Source: Streptomyces armeniacus
Lineage (GTDB): Bacteria; Actinomycetota; Actinomycetes; Streptomycetales; Streptomycetaceae
Assembly: GCF_003355155.1 (NCBI RefSeq)
Contig: NZ_CP031320.1
Coordinates: forward strand, 2,827,881 to 2,891,880
DNA: 64,000 bases
Direction of reading: 5' to 3'
How positions within the stretch are numbered: position 1 is the stretch's first letter; each line of letters begins with the position of its first letter. Under the pieces are notes generated by a model that was given only the letters and a program-made list of their open reading frames with translations, did not search any database and was not told where the DNA came from. The translations under genes and the position numbers were made by a program. Below are positions 18,214 through 28,457 of the stretch, piece by piece.

Positions 18214-19736
18214 CGTCCGTCGAACCGCTCGTCCCGCGCAGTCACGGGCCCGCCGCCGCGCCCTCGCTCGCCTGCCTGGGCCCGCCGCGGCTGCTGGCCG
18301 GACTGGACCAGGCGGCGCGGCTCGACCGCGTCGCGCACCTGACGGTGCACGGCTCGCTCCCCGACCTGCGCCCCGCGGAGCTGGTGGACCTCGCGGAGAA
18401 CATCTCGCTGCGCGGCCGCGGCGGCGCGGGCTTCCCGTTCGCGCGGAAGCTGCGCGCGGTGCTCGCGGCGGCGCGGCGCCGCACCGACGGGCGTACGGCC
18501 GTGGTGGTCAACGGCAGTGAGGGCGAGCCGAGTTGCCTCAAGGACACCGCCCTGCTGCTGCACGCACCGCACCTCGTGCTGGACGGCGCGCAGCTGGTGG
18601 CGCGGGCGCTGCGGGCCGAGACCGTACGGGTCGGGGTGACCCGCCGGGACGTCGAGGCATCGGTCGGCGCGGCGATCGCCGAACGCGGTCCGGTGCGCCC
18701 GCCGCTGAGCGTGACCCGGCTGCCGGAGCGGTTTGTCACCGGCGAGTCCTCGGCGCTCACCCGCGGCCTCGACGAGGGCCCCGCGCTGCCCGCGGGCCGC
18801 GGCGTCCGTACGAGCGAACGCGGCCTGGGCGGCCTGCCCACCCTCTTCTCCAACACCGAGACCTTCGCCCAACTCGCCGTCGCCGCCCGCCTCGGCGCCC
18901 TCGGCTACCGCGAGACGGGCCTGCCCGACGAGCCCGGCACCGCCCTCCTCACCGTCGCGGGGCAGCACGTCGTGGAGACCCCCACGGGCGTGCCGCTGCC
19001 GTACGTGCTGGAGCTGTGCGGCCTCGGACACGGCCAGGGCGTGCTGCTCGGCGGCTACCACGGCCGCTGGCTGCGCCCGTACGACGCCCGGCGCGCGCTG
19101 GTGTCGCGCGCCTCGCTGTCCGCGCTCGGCGCGACACTGGGCGCGGGCGCGGTGCTGCCGCTGCCCGAGGGCACGTGCCCGGTGGGCGAGACGGTACGGG
19201 TCGCCCACTGGCTGGCCGGCGAGTCGGCCGGGCAGTGCGGCCCGTGCGTGCTCGGACTGCCGTCGCTGGCACGCGCGTTGGCGGGAGCGGCGGACGGGGG
19301 CGGCACCGCCGCGCTGGAGGCCGTACGGCGCCGGGCCGACGCCGTGGACCGGCGCGGGGCGTGCGCGCACCCGGACGGTACGGCCGGATTCGTACGGTCC
19401 GCCCTCGACGTGCTCGACGACGACTTCCGGCTGCACGCGCACGGCTCCGGCTGCGGGCGACCGGTGCTCGGGACGCTGGGGCTGCCGGAGGACACGGGCG
19501 GCGGGGACGGCGCACGGCCGGGCCCGGCGGACCCGGCGGAGCCCGCGCGGCTGGTGGTGAACTGGACGCTGTGCCAGGGCCACGGGCTGTGCGCGGGCGT
19601 GGCGCCGGGCACGATCCGGCTCGACGCCGACGGCTATCCGGCGCGGGCCGCCGCGCCCGTACCGGAGCACCTGCGCCGGCAGGCGCAGCGCGCCGTACGC
19701 CGCTGTCCGGCGCTGGCGCTGCGGCTCGAGGGCTGA
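18210..19736 (+). CDS. NuoF-like NADH-binding flavoprotein fused to a C-terminal ferredoxin
   Basis: A 508-residue soluble protein. The FMN/NADH part of complex I subunit NuoF is clear: LRGRGGAGFPFARKL (about residues 70-84), VVNGSEGEPSCLKD and the SLBB region near GLGHGQGVLLGGYHG. The iron-sulfur segment reads ESAGQCGPCVLG with later Cys385: the first of the four NuoF cluster cysteines is Ala340, leaving Cys343, Cys346 and Cys385. A ferredoxin domain follows with Cys455-x5-Cys461 and Cys499-Pro, the pattern of [3Fe-4S] actinobacterial ferredoxins. It probably takes electrons from NADH and passes them to the membrane haems encoded by the overlapping upstream gene. GTG 18210 follows GAGGAGG. 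Confidence 0.8.
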   Translation: MTSVEPLVPRSHGPAAAPSLACLGPPRLLAGLDQAARLDRVAHLTVHGSLPDLRPAELVDLAENISLRGRGGAGFPFARKLRAVLAAARRRTDGRTAVVVNGSEGEPSCLKDTALLLHAPHLVLDGAQLVARALRAETVRVGVTRRDVEASVGAAIAERGPVRPPLSVTRLPERFVTGESSALTRGLDEGPALPAGRGVRTSERGLGGLPTLFSNTETFAQLAVAARLGALGYRETGLPDEPGTALLTVAGQHVVETPTGVPLPYVLELCGLGHGQGVLLGGYHGRWLRPYDARRALVSRASLSALGATLGAGAVLPLPEGTCPVGETVRVAHWLAGESAGQCGPCVLGLPSLARALAGAADGGGTAALEAVRRRADAVDRRGACAHPDGTAGFVRSALDVLDDDFRLHAHGSGCGRPVLGTLGLPEDTGGGDGARPGPADPAEPARLVVNWTLCQGHGLCAGVAPGTIRLDADGYPARAAAPVPEHLRRQAQRAVRRCPALALRLEG

Positions 19737-19783
19737 TCCCTTTCGGGCTGCCGCGCTGCCTCCCATGACCGGCATCTCAGCTT

Positions 19784-19800
19784 TTAGCAACTCCCGCTAA
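19784..19800. promoter_or_regulatory. Dyad TTAGC-N7-GCTAA upstream of the lipoprotein gene
   Basis: TTAGCAACTCCCGCTAA is a perfect five-bp dyad with a seven-bp spacer in an unusually AT-rich patch of the 152-base gap before the lipoprotein gene. It may be an operator for a separate promoter of that gene. It is not the longer DmdR iron box. Confidence 0.3.
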
Positions 19801-19888
19801 CTTCCTGCCACTTCCGCCCCATCCGCACCAGACTACAGGTCTCCGCAGAGGAACGGCACACAGCCGTTCCGGGACCGAGGGAGTGACC

Positions 19889-20869
19889 ATGAGGAAGAGG
19901 CGTCCGGCGGCGGTGACAGGCGCGGCGCTCGCACTGGTGGCGATGACGGCGTCCTGCGGTTACGGCCAGGGCGAGGCCAAGGACGACGGCGGGGTGCGGC
20001 CCGCGGGCGACAGTTCGGCGGCGGACCCCGGCGCCGGGGGGTACACGGACGGCGGCGCGTACGGGGACGGAGAGGGCGACGACGGCTACGGCGACCGCGC
20101 GGACCGCGGCGCCCGCACCGGCGCCGCCAAGACCCTCGCCGTACGGGACGTGGCGGAGCTGGGCCCGGTGGTCACCGACAGCGAGGGCTGGACGCTCTAC
20201 CGCTTCGACGACGACAGCACCGACCCGCCCGCCTCCAGCTGCGAGGACGCGTGCGCCGACGCCTGGCCGCCCGTACCGGCCGAGGACGCTGCCGCCTCCG
20301 CGGGCATCAAGGCCGAGAAGCTCGGCAAGGTCGAACGCCCGGACGGCACCCGGCAGCTGACGCTGGGCGGCTGGCCGGTGTACCGCTACGCGAAGGACAC
20401 CGCCCCCGGCGACACCAAGGGCCACGGCGTCGCCGGGACGTGGAACGCGCTCGCGCCGGACGGCAAGAAGGCCGGTCAGCAGAAGAAGGCACCACCGCGG
20501 GACACGACGCAGCTGCGCGCCGAGGACGACCCGGCGCTGGGCGAGATCGTGTCGGACGCCAAGGGCCGTACGCTCTACCGCTTCGACAAGGACTCCGCAT
20601 GGCCCATGAAGTCCAACTGCACGGGCGCGTGCCTGGACACGTGGAAGCCCGCGAAGCCGGTCGACAAGGACAAGCTGAACGGAGTCGCGCGCAAGCTCGT
20701 GAGCACGTACGAGCGTGCCGACGGCACGAAGCAGCTGGCGATCGACTGCTGGCCGGTCTACTGGTTCACCGGCGACAAGGGCGCCGGTGACACGGAGGGG
20801 CACGGCAAGATGGGTCTGTGGTGGGCCGTCACGCCGGACGGCGAGAAGGCGTCGTCGTCGACGCCTTGA
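19889..20869 (+). CDS. SCO0930-type lipoprotein with four Yx[FWY]xxD motifs
   Basis: A 326-residue lipoprotein: a signal peptide ending in VAMTASC (Cys25 as lipid anchor; weak lipobox), a Gly/Asp linker, then two tandem units. Each has LYRFD-type and VYRYxxD/VYWFxxD motifs: YRFDDD, YRYAKD, YRFDKD and YWFTGD. Each unit has a C-x3-C-x3-W segment (SCEDACADAW, NCTGACLDTW) and a GDTxGHG loop. This is the COG4315 repeat of unknown function; the group is labelled SCO0930 family in Streptomyces annotations. ATG 19889 is preferred over GTG 19883 (GAGGGAG spacing). It follows the haem protein and flavoprotein genes, suggesting an outer-face redox or metal partner. Confidence 0.82.
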   Translation: MRKRRPAAVTGAALALVAMTASCGYGQGEAKDDGGVRPAGDSSAADPGAGGYTDGGAYGDGEGDDGYGDRADRGARTGAAKTLAVRDVAELGPVVTDSEGWTLYRFDDDSTDPPASSCEDACADAWPPVPAEDAAASAGIKAEKLGKVERPDGTRQLTLGGWPVYRYAKDTAPGDTKGHGVAGTWNALAPDGKKAGQQKKAPPRDTTQLRAEDDPALGEIVSDAKGRTLYRFDKDSAWPMKSNCTGACLDTWKPAKPVDKDKLNGVARKLVSTYERADGTKQLAIDCWPVYWFTGDKGAGDTEGHGKMGLWWAVTPDGEKASSSTP

Positions 20870-20873
20870 GAAC

Positions 20874-21165
20874 GAGCCCGTGCAGCGCTTGAGGACGGCC
20901 CTCGCCGAATCCAGCCCGTCCGGCGCGGCAGCAGAAGATGGCGCCCAGCCGAATCCAGCCCGTCCGGCGTTTGAGGACGGCCCTCAGCCAGCGATTCGCG
21001 GCAGCCGCCAGTGGGCGGTCACCGCATTGTGCGCCGGGCGCGGCCCGGGAACGGGCCGGGGTTCGTCCTCAATCGCCGGACGGGCTTGATGTGGCGGAGC
21101 GCCGCCCCCAGCAAGCGGACGGGCTGGATTGGGCCAGGGCCGTCCTCAAGAGGCGGACGGGGCTG
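20874..21165. repeat. Second cluster of the Streptomyces intergenic repeat (six full or partial copies)
   Basis: Copies at 20874-20896 and 20955-20978 (one orientation), 21065-21088 and 21142-21165 (other orientation), plus partial copies at 20911-20925 and about 21112-21126. The consensus is the same 24-bp element as at 2831-3031. They lie between convergent genes and can form nested hairpins. The last copy overlaps the end of the antiporter gene and supplies its final codons and TGA. Confidence 0.75.
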
Positions 21166-22336
21166 AATGGGGCGAGCGCCGGCCGAGACGGCGCCGCACC
21201 GCCCCCGCCGCGGGCTCCGCCCACCGCGCGGCCAGCGGGCCGAGGACGACGAGCAGGAGCACGTACGCGGTGGCCAGCGGCCCGATACGGGTGTCCGTAC
21301 CGGCCGCCAGCCCTGCGATCACGATGGAGAACTCGCCGCGGGCCACGAGGTCACCCCCCGCACGCCAGCGGCCCTTCGTGCCGATGCCCGCGCGCCGGGC
21401 CGCGTACCAGCCGGTGGCGACCTTCGTGAGGGCCGTGACGACGGCCAGCAGCGCCGCGGGCAGCAGCACCGGCGGGATCTCGGCGGGCACCGTGGACAGG
21501 CCGAAGAAGACGAAGAAGACCGCGGCGAAGAGATCGCGCAGCGGCGCCATCAGGTTCCGCGCGTTCTCGGCGGTCTCCCCGGACAGCGCGATGCCGACAA
21601 GGAACGCGCCGACGGCCGCCGACACCTGGAACCGCTGCGCGACCCCGGCCACCAGCAGGGTCAGCCCGAGCACCACGAGCAGCAGCATCTCGGGGTTGTC
21701 GGTGCCGACGACACGGCTGATCACCCGGCCGTGCCGCAGCGCGACGTACAGCACGAGACCGACCGTGCCGACCGCGATCAGCAGCGTGACGCTGCCGCCC
21801 GCCAGCCCCGCGCCGGCGAGTACGGCGGTGAGCAGCGGGAGGTAGACCGCCATCGAGAGGTCCTCGAGCACGAGGATGCCGAGCACGACGGGGGTCTCGC
21901 GGTTGCCGAGGCGGCCGAGGTCGGTGAGGACCTTGGCGATGACGCCGGAGGACGAGATCCAGGTGACTCCGGCCAGCGCCAGGACAGCCGCGGGGCCCCA
22001 GCCGAGGAGCAGCGCGGCGATGGCCCCGGGGGTGGCGTTGAGGAGGAAGTCGAGGACGCCGACCGGGTACTGGGTGCGAAGGCTGCTGAACAGCTCCGTC
22101 GCGCTGTACTCCAGCCCGAGCATGAGCAGCAGCAGGATGACCCCGATCTCGGCGCCGACCTCGAAGAACTCCTCGCTGGTGGACAGTTGGAAGAGGCCGC
22201 CGTTGCCGAACGCGAGCCCGCCCGCGAGATACAGCGGGATCGGCGACATCCCGATGCGCCCGGCGAACCGGCCGACGATACCGAGGCCGAGGATGACCGC
22301 GCCGAGCTCGATGAGCATGACGGCCATGTCGTGCAC
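21146..22336 (-). CDS. Cation:proton antiporter, CPA2 family (KhtU-like)
   Basis: A 396-residue inner-membrane antiporter with about 12-13 helices. Family features include PLYLAGGLAFGNGG, GLEYSATEL, a TWISSSGVIAKVLTDLG segment and LVLEDLSMAVYLPLL with a conserved acidic residue in the membrane, and QVSAAVGAFLVGIALSG. It probably exchanges K+ (or Na+) for protons. It follows the regulatory-subunit gene by nine bases, as in khtT-khtU operons. GTG 22336 has GAGG seven bases upstream; ATG 22327 is an alternative. The C-terminal residues HSAPSAS and the stop are encoded by a copy of the intergenic repeat, so the tail has probably been altered by repeat insertion. Confidence 0.85.
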   Translation of the reverse strand: MHDMAVMLIELGAVILGLGIVGRFAGRIGMSPIPLYLAGGLAFGNGGLFQLSTSEEFFEVGAEIGVILLLLMLGLEYSATELFSSLRTQYPVGVLDFLLNATPGAIAALLLGWGPAAVLALAGVTWISSSGVIAKVLTDLGRLGNRETPVVLGILVLEDLSMAVYLPLLTAVLAGAGLAGGSVTLLIAVGTVGLVLYVALRHGRVISRVVGTDNPEMLLLVVLGLTLLVAGVAQRFQVSAAVGAFLVGIALSGETAENARNLMAPLRDLFAAVFFVFFGLSTVPAEIPPVLLPAALLAVVTALTKVATGWYAARRAGIGTKGRWRAGGDLVARGEFSIVIAGLAAGTDTRIGPLATAYVLLLVVLGPLAARWAEPAAGAVRRRLGRRSPHSAPSAS

Positions 22337-22345
22337 GCGGCGGCC

Positions 22346-22831
22346 TCAGGACTCGGCGATGAGCTGCGTCAGATCGTCGACGCCCTCGCGGGTGCCGACC
22401 ACCACCAGGGTGTCGCCGGCCTCCAGCCGGAAGTCGGGTGCCGGCGAGGGGTACGCGCCGGTGCGCCGGAGCACCGCCACGATCGAGGCGCCCGTACGGC
22501 TGCGGGCCTGGGTGTCACCCAGCGGCCGGCAGCGGTACGGGGAGCGGGCGCTGACGGCGATGCGCTCGGTGACCAGGTCGAGGTCGATCTCGTCGCCGCC
22601 CCAGCGCGACGTGGTGTCGCCGGGCGCCACCAGCTCCGCGAGCGCGGCGGCCTCGTCCGGGTCGAGCGCGACGGTGGCCTGGCAGGCGTCGGGGTCCTCG
22701 GGGTCGTAGAAGCCGAGGAAGCGGCGGCCGTCCTGGTGCACGACCACCGAGATGTGGCGGCTGTCGTCGGCGCGGGTGGCGATGTCGTACTGCACGCCCA
22801 CACCCGGCAGCGAGGTCTTACGGGTGGTCAT
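22346..22831 (-). CDS. Cation:proton antiporter regulatory subunit (KhtT-like, TrkA-C domain)
   Basis: A 161-residue cytoplasmic protein. The C-terminal half (GASIVAVLRRTGAYPSPAPDFRLEAGDTLVVVGTREGVDDL) is an RCK_C/TrkA-C ligand-binding domain; the N-terminal half starts TSLPGVGVQYDI, as in KhtT-like subunits. It should gate the antiporter encoded nine bases downstream in response to a nucleotide or ion. ATG 22831 has GAGAGAGCC upstream as the ribosome binding site. The SorC regulator gene ends 134 bases upstream. Confidence 0.85.
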   Translation of the reverse strand: MTTRKTSLPGVGVQYDIATRADDSRHISVVVHQDGRRFLGFYDPEDPDACQATVALDPDEAAALAELVAPGDTTSRWGGDEIDLDLVTERIAVSARSPYRCRPLGDTQARSRTGASIVAVLRRTGAYPSPAPDFRLEAGDTLVVVGTREGVDDLTQLIAES

Positions 22832-22965
22832 GGCTCTCTCTCCTCGCGGACTGCGGCCGGCGGGCCGCCCGGAAGACCGGACCTCCGGGGCGCCCTGTGA
22901 GCACCGGCGGTCCGGGGAACGATCCGGGCCGACCGGGCATTCCCGGCCGCCTGCCGCTGCCGAGC

Positions 22966-23994
22966 CTAGCGCCCGTCGGGGTCCGCGCGGTCGAGCGCCG
23001 GGCGTGGCCCGGGGAGCGTCTCGAGCAGCTGGTCCGCCGCCGCCGTGTCCGTGACGAGGCTGGTCACCAGCCCGGAACGGAGGACGGCGTCGATCGCGGC
23101 GGCCTTCCGCAGCCCGCCCGCGATGGCGACGACCTCCGGCACCCGGCGCAGCCGTTCGGCCTCGACCGTGATGCACCGCTCGCCGAGGTCGCGGCCGATA
23201 CGGCGGCCCTCGGCGTCGAAGAGGTGCGCGGACATCTCGGCGGCGACGCCCAGCGAGGAGTAGTGGTCCCGCTCCTCGTCGCTGAGCATGTCGTGGACCG
23301 TGGAGATGCCCGGCTCCCAGGAGCCGATCGACACGGCCGCGACGGTCACCTTGTCGAAGTACTCGAAGGCTCGCGCGATGCCTGTCTGGCTGCGGAGCGC
23401 CGCCGCGGTGGCGGAGTCCGGCAGCAGCATCGGGGCGTAGATCGGGTGCGCCTCTCCCCCGGCGACCTCGGCCGCGCGGCGGACCGCCTCGACGGAGCCG
23501 CGGTCGGCAGTCCCGGCGTCGTACACGCCGGTGAGCTGCACGACGGTGCACGGCGGCAGCTGGCGCAGCGCGGCCGCCATGTGGATGGTGGACCGGCCCC
23601 AGGCCAGCCCGAGCACGTCCCCGTCAGTGACCAGCTCGCCGAGCAGGTCGGCGGCGACCTCGCCGAGGTTCTCGGGGTCGGCGGCGGCGTCGTCGGCGTC
23701 CGCGACCTCGGTCGGGGACTCGACGACCACGACGTGCCGCAGGCCGTACCGCGCGCGCAGCGCGTCGGAGCGGTCCGCGTCCAGCTCGGCGGGGACGCGG
23801 ATCTCGATCCGTACGAGGTCCCGTTCCAGCGCGGTCTCCAGCACGCGGGCCACCTTGAAGCGGCTGACCCCGAACTCGTCGGCGATCTGGATCTTCGATT
23901 TGCCCTCGAGGTAGAAACGGCGGGCCATCGCCGCAGCCTGCATGAGCTCGGCGGGTCCCATTCTTGTGGCTCGACCCGTCGACACCGCATTCAC
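22966..23994 (-). CDS. SorC/DeoR-like sugar-binding transcriptional regulator
   Basis: A 342-residue regulator. The N-terminal HTH is AAAMARRFYLEGKSKIQIADEFGVSRFKVARVLETA (about residues 20-55), followed by the SorC sugar-phosphate-binding domain (LGLAWGRSTIHMAAALR, VQLTGVYDAG, AVSIGSWEPGIST, AIAGGLRKAAAIDAVLRSG). Members respond to phosphorylated sugars. It lies downstream of rpe, a pentose-phosphate enzyme, on the same strand with a 146-base gap, so regulation linked to pentose phosphates is plausible. A second Met at position 12 is an alternative start. Confidence 0.87.
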   Translation of the reverse strand: MNAVSTGRATRMGPAELMQAAAMARRFYLEGKSKIQIADEFGVSRFKVARVLETALERDLVRIEIRVPAELDADRSDALRARYGLRHVVVVESPTEVADADDAAADPENLGEVAADLLGELVTDGDVLGLAWGRSTIHMAAALRQLPPCTVVQLTGVYDAGTADRGSVEAVRRAAEVAGGEAHPIYAPMLLPDSATAAALRSQTGIARAFEYFDKVTVAAVSIGSWEPGISTVHDMLSDEERDHYSSLGVAAEMSAHLFDAEGRRIGRDLGERCITVEAERLRRVPEVVAIAGGLRKAAAIDAVLRSGLVTSLVTDTAAADQLLETLPGPRPALDRADPDGR

Positions 23995-24140
23995 CTCACT
24001 GTTCAGCCGTACAGGCGCTTTTGCGCCGCGTGTTCATCCTCGCAGATCCGGGGCGCCTTGATCGGTCCGATGCACAGGGCATTCAAGGGTTTCCCGTACG
24101 TGCGGCCCCCGTTCCGACGGATTCCGGCCACGGCTGGGGA

Positions 24141-24818
24141 TCAGTTCACGCCCGTACGGTGCGCGGCCTCCTCGGCCTGACCGCGCAGGGCACGCACGGC
24201 CGCGGCCGGGTCGTCGGCGCCGTACACCGCGGAGCCCGCCACGAAGACGTCCGCGCCGGCCTCGGCGCAGCGTTCGACGGTCTCGGCGGAGACGCCGCCG
24301 TCCACCTGGAGCCACATCTCCAGTCCGTGCTTGTCGATGAGCTGCCGGGTCCGGCGGATCTTCGGCAGCATGATGTCCAGGAACGCCTGCCCGCCGAAGC
24401 CCGGTTCCACCGTCATCACGAGCAGCATGTCGAGCTCGGGCAGCAGGTCCTCGTACGGCTCGACGGGGGTGCCGGGCTTGAGCGCCATCGACGCCCGCGC
24501 GCCCTTGGCGCGGATCTCGCGGGCGAGCCGTACGGGCGCCGCCGCGGCCTCCACGTGGAAGGTCACCGATCCTGCCCCGGCCTCGACGTACCGGGGTGCC
24601 CAGCGGTCCGGGTCCTCGATCATCAGGTGGCAGTCCAGCGGGGTGGCCGTCGCGCGGGAGAGCGCTTCGACGACCGGGGCGCCCAGGGTGAGGTTGGGGA
24701 CGAAGTGGTTGTCCATGACGTCGACGTGCAGCCAGTCGGCGCCGTCCACGGCACGGGCCTCCTCGGCGAGCCGGGCGAAGTCGGCGGACAGGATGCTGGG
24801 GCTGATCTGCGCGGGCAT
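24141..24818 (-). CDS. rpe: Ribulose-phosphate 3-epimerase
   Basis: A 225-residue TIM-barrel enzyme interconverting ribulose 5-phosphate and xylulose 5-phosphate. The signature blocks are all present: [31 protein letters not shown] (metal His/Asp), [23 protein letters not shown] and [30 protein letters not shown]. The length is normal. It is between rsmB and the SorC regulator, all on the minus strand, 118 bases after rsmB. Confidence 0.95.
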   Translation of the reverse strand: MPAQISPSILSADFARLAEEARAVDGADWLHVDVMDNHFVPNLTLGAPVVEALSRATATPLDCHLMIEDPDRWAPRYVEAGAGSVTFHVEAAAAPVRLAREIRAKGARASMALKPGTPVEPYEDLLPELDMLLVMTVEPGFGGQAFLDIMLPKIRRTRQLIDKHGLEMWLQVDGGVSAETVERCAEAGADVFVAGSAVYGADDPAAAVRALRGQAEEAAHRTGVN

Positions 24819-24936
24819 GCCTCCAGTATGTCGTCCGCGCGGGGCGCGCGGCGGGCCGGGGTGCGGGCGCGCGTACGGACGTCCGCTGGCGCGCGTGCGG
24901 GAGGGCGCGGGCGCGTACGGGGCGGGGGCGCGCGGG

Positions 24937-26352
24937 TCAGGCGGTGCGGCGCAGCAGCGCGAGGTACATCGCGTCGGTGCCGTGCAGGTGCGGCCACAGC
25001 TGTACGTCCGGCCCGTCGCCGAGTGCGGGCATGTCCGGCAACAGGGGCCGCGCGTCGAGGAGTTCGGCGCCGGGGTGCCGCTTGCGTACGTCGTCCACGA
25101 CGGCGCGGGTCTCGGCGAGATGCGGGGAGCACGTCACGTAGCCGACGACGCCGCCGACGCGTACGGCCTCCAGGGCCCGTTCGAGCAGCCCGCGCTGGAG
25201 CGGCGCGAACCGGTCCAGGTCCTCGGGCCGGCGCCGCCAGCGCGCCTCGGGGCGGCGGCGCAGCGCGCCGAGCCCGGTGCACGGGACGTCGACCAGCACC
25301 CGGTCGAAGGTGCCGGGGCGCCAGGCGGGCCGGGTGCCGTCGGCGGCGACGACCTGGTACGGGCCGGGGTTGCCCGCCAGCGCGCGGGCGACCAGCCGGG
25401 CCCGGTGCGGCTGCTTCTCCGCGGCGGTCAGCGCGGCGCCGCGCTGCGCGGCGAGGGCGCCGAGCAGGGCGGCCTTGCCGCCGGGTCCGGCGCAGCCGTC
25501 CAGCCAGCGGCGGTCGGGCCCGTCCCCCAGCGGGGCGTCGGCGAGGGCGAGCGCGACCAGCTGGCTGCCCTCGTCCTGCACTCCGGCGCGGCCCTCCCGT
25601 ACGGCGGCAACCGCGCCCGGTTCGCCGCCCTCGGCCAGCCGCACGGCGTACGGCGACCAGCGTCCGGGCACGCCGCCGCCGGTCAGCAGCTCGTCGGTGC
25701 CGGCACGGCCTGGGCGTGCGACGAGGGTGACCTCGGGGCGCTCGTTGTCCGCCGTCAGCAGGTCCTCCATGCCGGCGCGGCCGCCGCCGAGCGCGTCCCA
25801 CAGGGCGGAGACGATCCAGCGGGGGTGGCCGTGGCGGACGCCGAGATGCTCCTCGGCGTCCTCCTCGTACGGCGGCGCGACGCGGTCCAGCCAGCCTTCG
25901 AGGCCGATGCCGTCGGCGGTGATCTTCCGCAGGACGGCGTTGACGAACTTGGCGCGCCCGTCCCCGAGCACCACCCGTGCCAGCTCGACCGTCGCGCTGA
26001 CGCCTGCGTGGCTGGGGATGCGGGTGCCGAGCAGCTGGTGCGCGCCGAGCGCGAGGACGTCGAGCACGGGCGGGTCGACCTCGCGCAGCGGCCGGTCCAC
26101 GCAGTCGGCGATGATCGCGTCGTACGTGCCCTGCCAGCGCAGCGTGCCGTAGACGAGCTCGGTGGCGAGGGCCGCGTCCCGGGTGTCCAGCTCGCCCTTC
26201 TCGCGGGCCTTGGCGAGCAGGGGCGGCAGCACGAGGTTGGCGTACGCGTCCCGCTCGTCGACGGCCCGCAGCGCCTCGAACGCGAGGATCCGTACGGGGT
26301 CCTTGCGGGGGCGGCGGTAGGGCTTGGCGGGACGGCGTGGCCGAGTGCTCAC
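24937..26352 (-). CDS. rsmB: 16S rRNA (cytosine-C5)-methyltransferase RsmB
   Basis: A 471-residue enzyme that methylates C967 (E. coli numbering) of 16S rRNA. The N-terminal NusB-like RNA-binding domain covers about residues 15-150 ([35 protein letters not shown]). The SAM domain has [17 protein letters not shown], a [18 protein letters not shown] loop and the second Cys in [10 protein letters not shown]. The start is GTG 26352. It lies downstream of fmt with a 156-base gap; fmt and rsmB neighbour each other in many bacteria. Confidence 0.93.
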   Translation of the reverse strand: MSTRPRRPAKPYRRPRKDPVRILAFEALRAVDERDAYANLVLPPLLAKAREKGELDTRDAALATELVYGTLRWQGTYDAIIADCVDRPLREVDPPVLDVLALGAHQLLGTRIPSHAGVSATVELARVVLGDGRAKFVNAVLRKITADGIGLEGWLDRVAPPYEEDAEEHLGVRHGHPRWIVSALWDALGGGRAGMEDLLTADNERPEVTLVARPGRAGTDELLTGGGVPGRWSPYAVRLAEGGEPGAVAAVREGRAGVQDEGSQLVALALADAPLGDGPDRRWLDGCAGPGGKAALLGALAAQRGAALTAAEKQPHRARLVARALAGNPGPYQVVAADGTRPAWRPGTFDRVLVDVPCTGLGALRRRPEARWRRRPEDLDRFAPLQRGLLERALEAVRVGGVVGYVTCSPHLAETRAVVDDVRKRHPGAELLDARPLLPDMPALGDGPDVQLWPHLHGTDAMYLALLRRTA

Positions 26353-26508
26353 GGGTGAAGGTGCTCCGGTCTGCGGTGACTGTCGGGGGACGACCCCGGG
26401 GGCGCGGTGGCGGGTGCGCGCCAGGGCGTATGTGCTCGCGTCCCAGCGTAGGCGGTACGGGAGGGGCGCGGGCCGGGCGTCCCCGCGCCGCCCGCGCCGT
26501 CTCGGGGG

Positions 26509-28286
<1,778 letters not shown>

Positions 28287-28380
28287 CCCCTCCGCAGCCG
28301 TCGCCGCCCGCCCGGTGTCCGCCTGCCCCGCCAGGGCCGGCCGGACGCCGGGCGGAGGTGCGCCCGCGCCCGTACGGGGG

Positions 28381-28446
28381 CTGCTCTCGTACGCGGTCTG
28401 CTCTCGTACAGGGCTGCTCTCGTACAGGGCTGCTCTCGTACGCGGG
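28381..28446. repeat. Four tandem 16-17 bp units (CTGCTCTCGTAC...)
   Basis: Units begin at 28381, 28398, 28414 and 28430: CTGCTCTCGTACGCGGT, CTGCTCTCGTACAGGG twice, CTGCTCTCGTACGCGGG. Each contains the local GTAC motif common in this genome. They sit 11 bases before the end of the LAL gene, between convergent genes. No gene or secondary structure is evident; probably a slippage-derived minisatellite. Confidence 0.7.
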
Positions 28447-28457
28447 CTGCCCCCGCG

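Noticed and set aside
28381..28446. Four short repeats that could suggest a CRISPR array
   Set aside because: Units of 16-17 bp follow each other without spacers and no cas gene is present; it is a simple tandem repeat.
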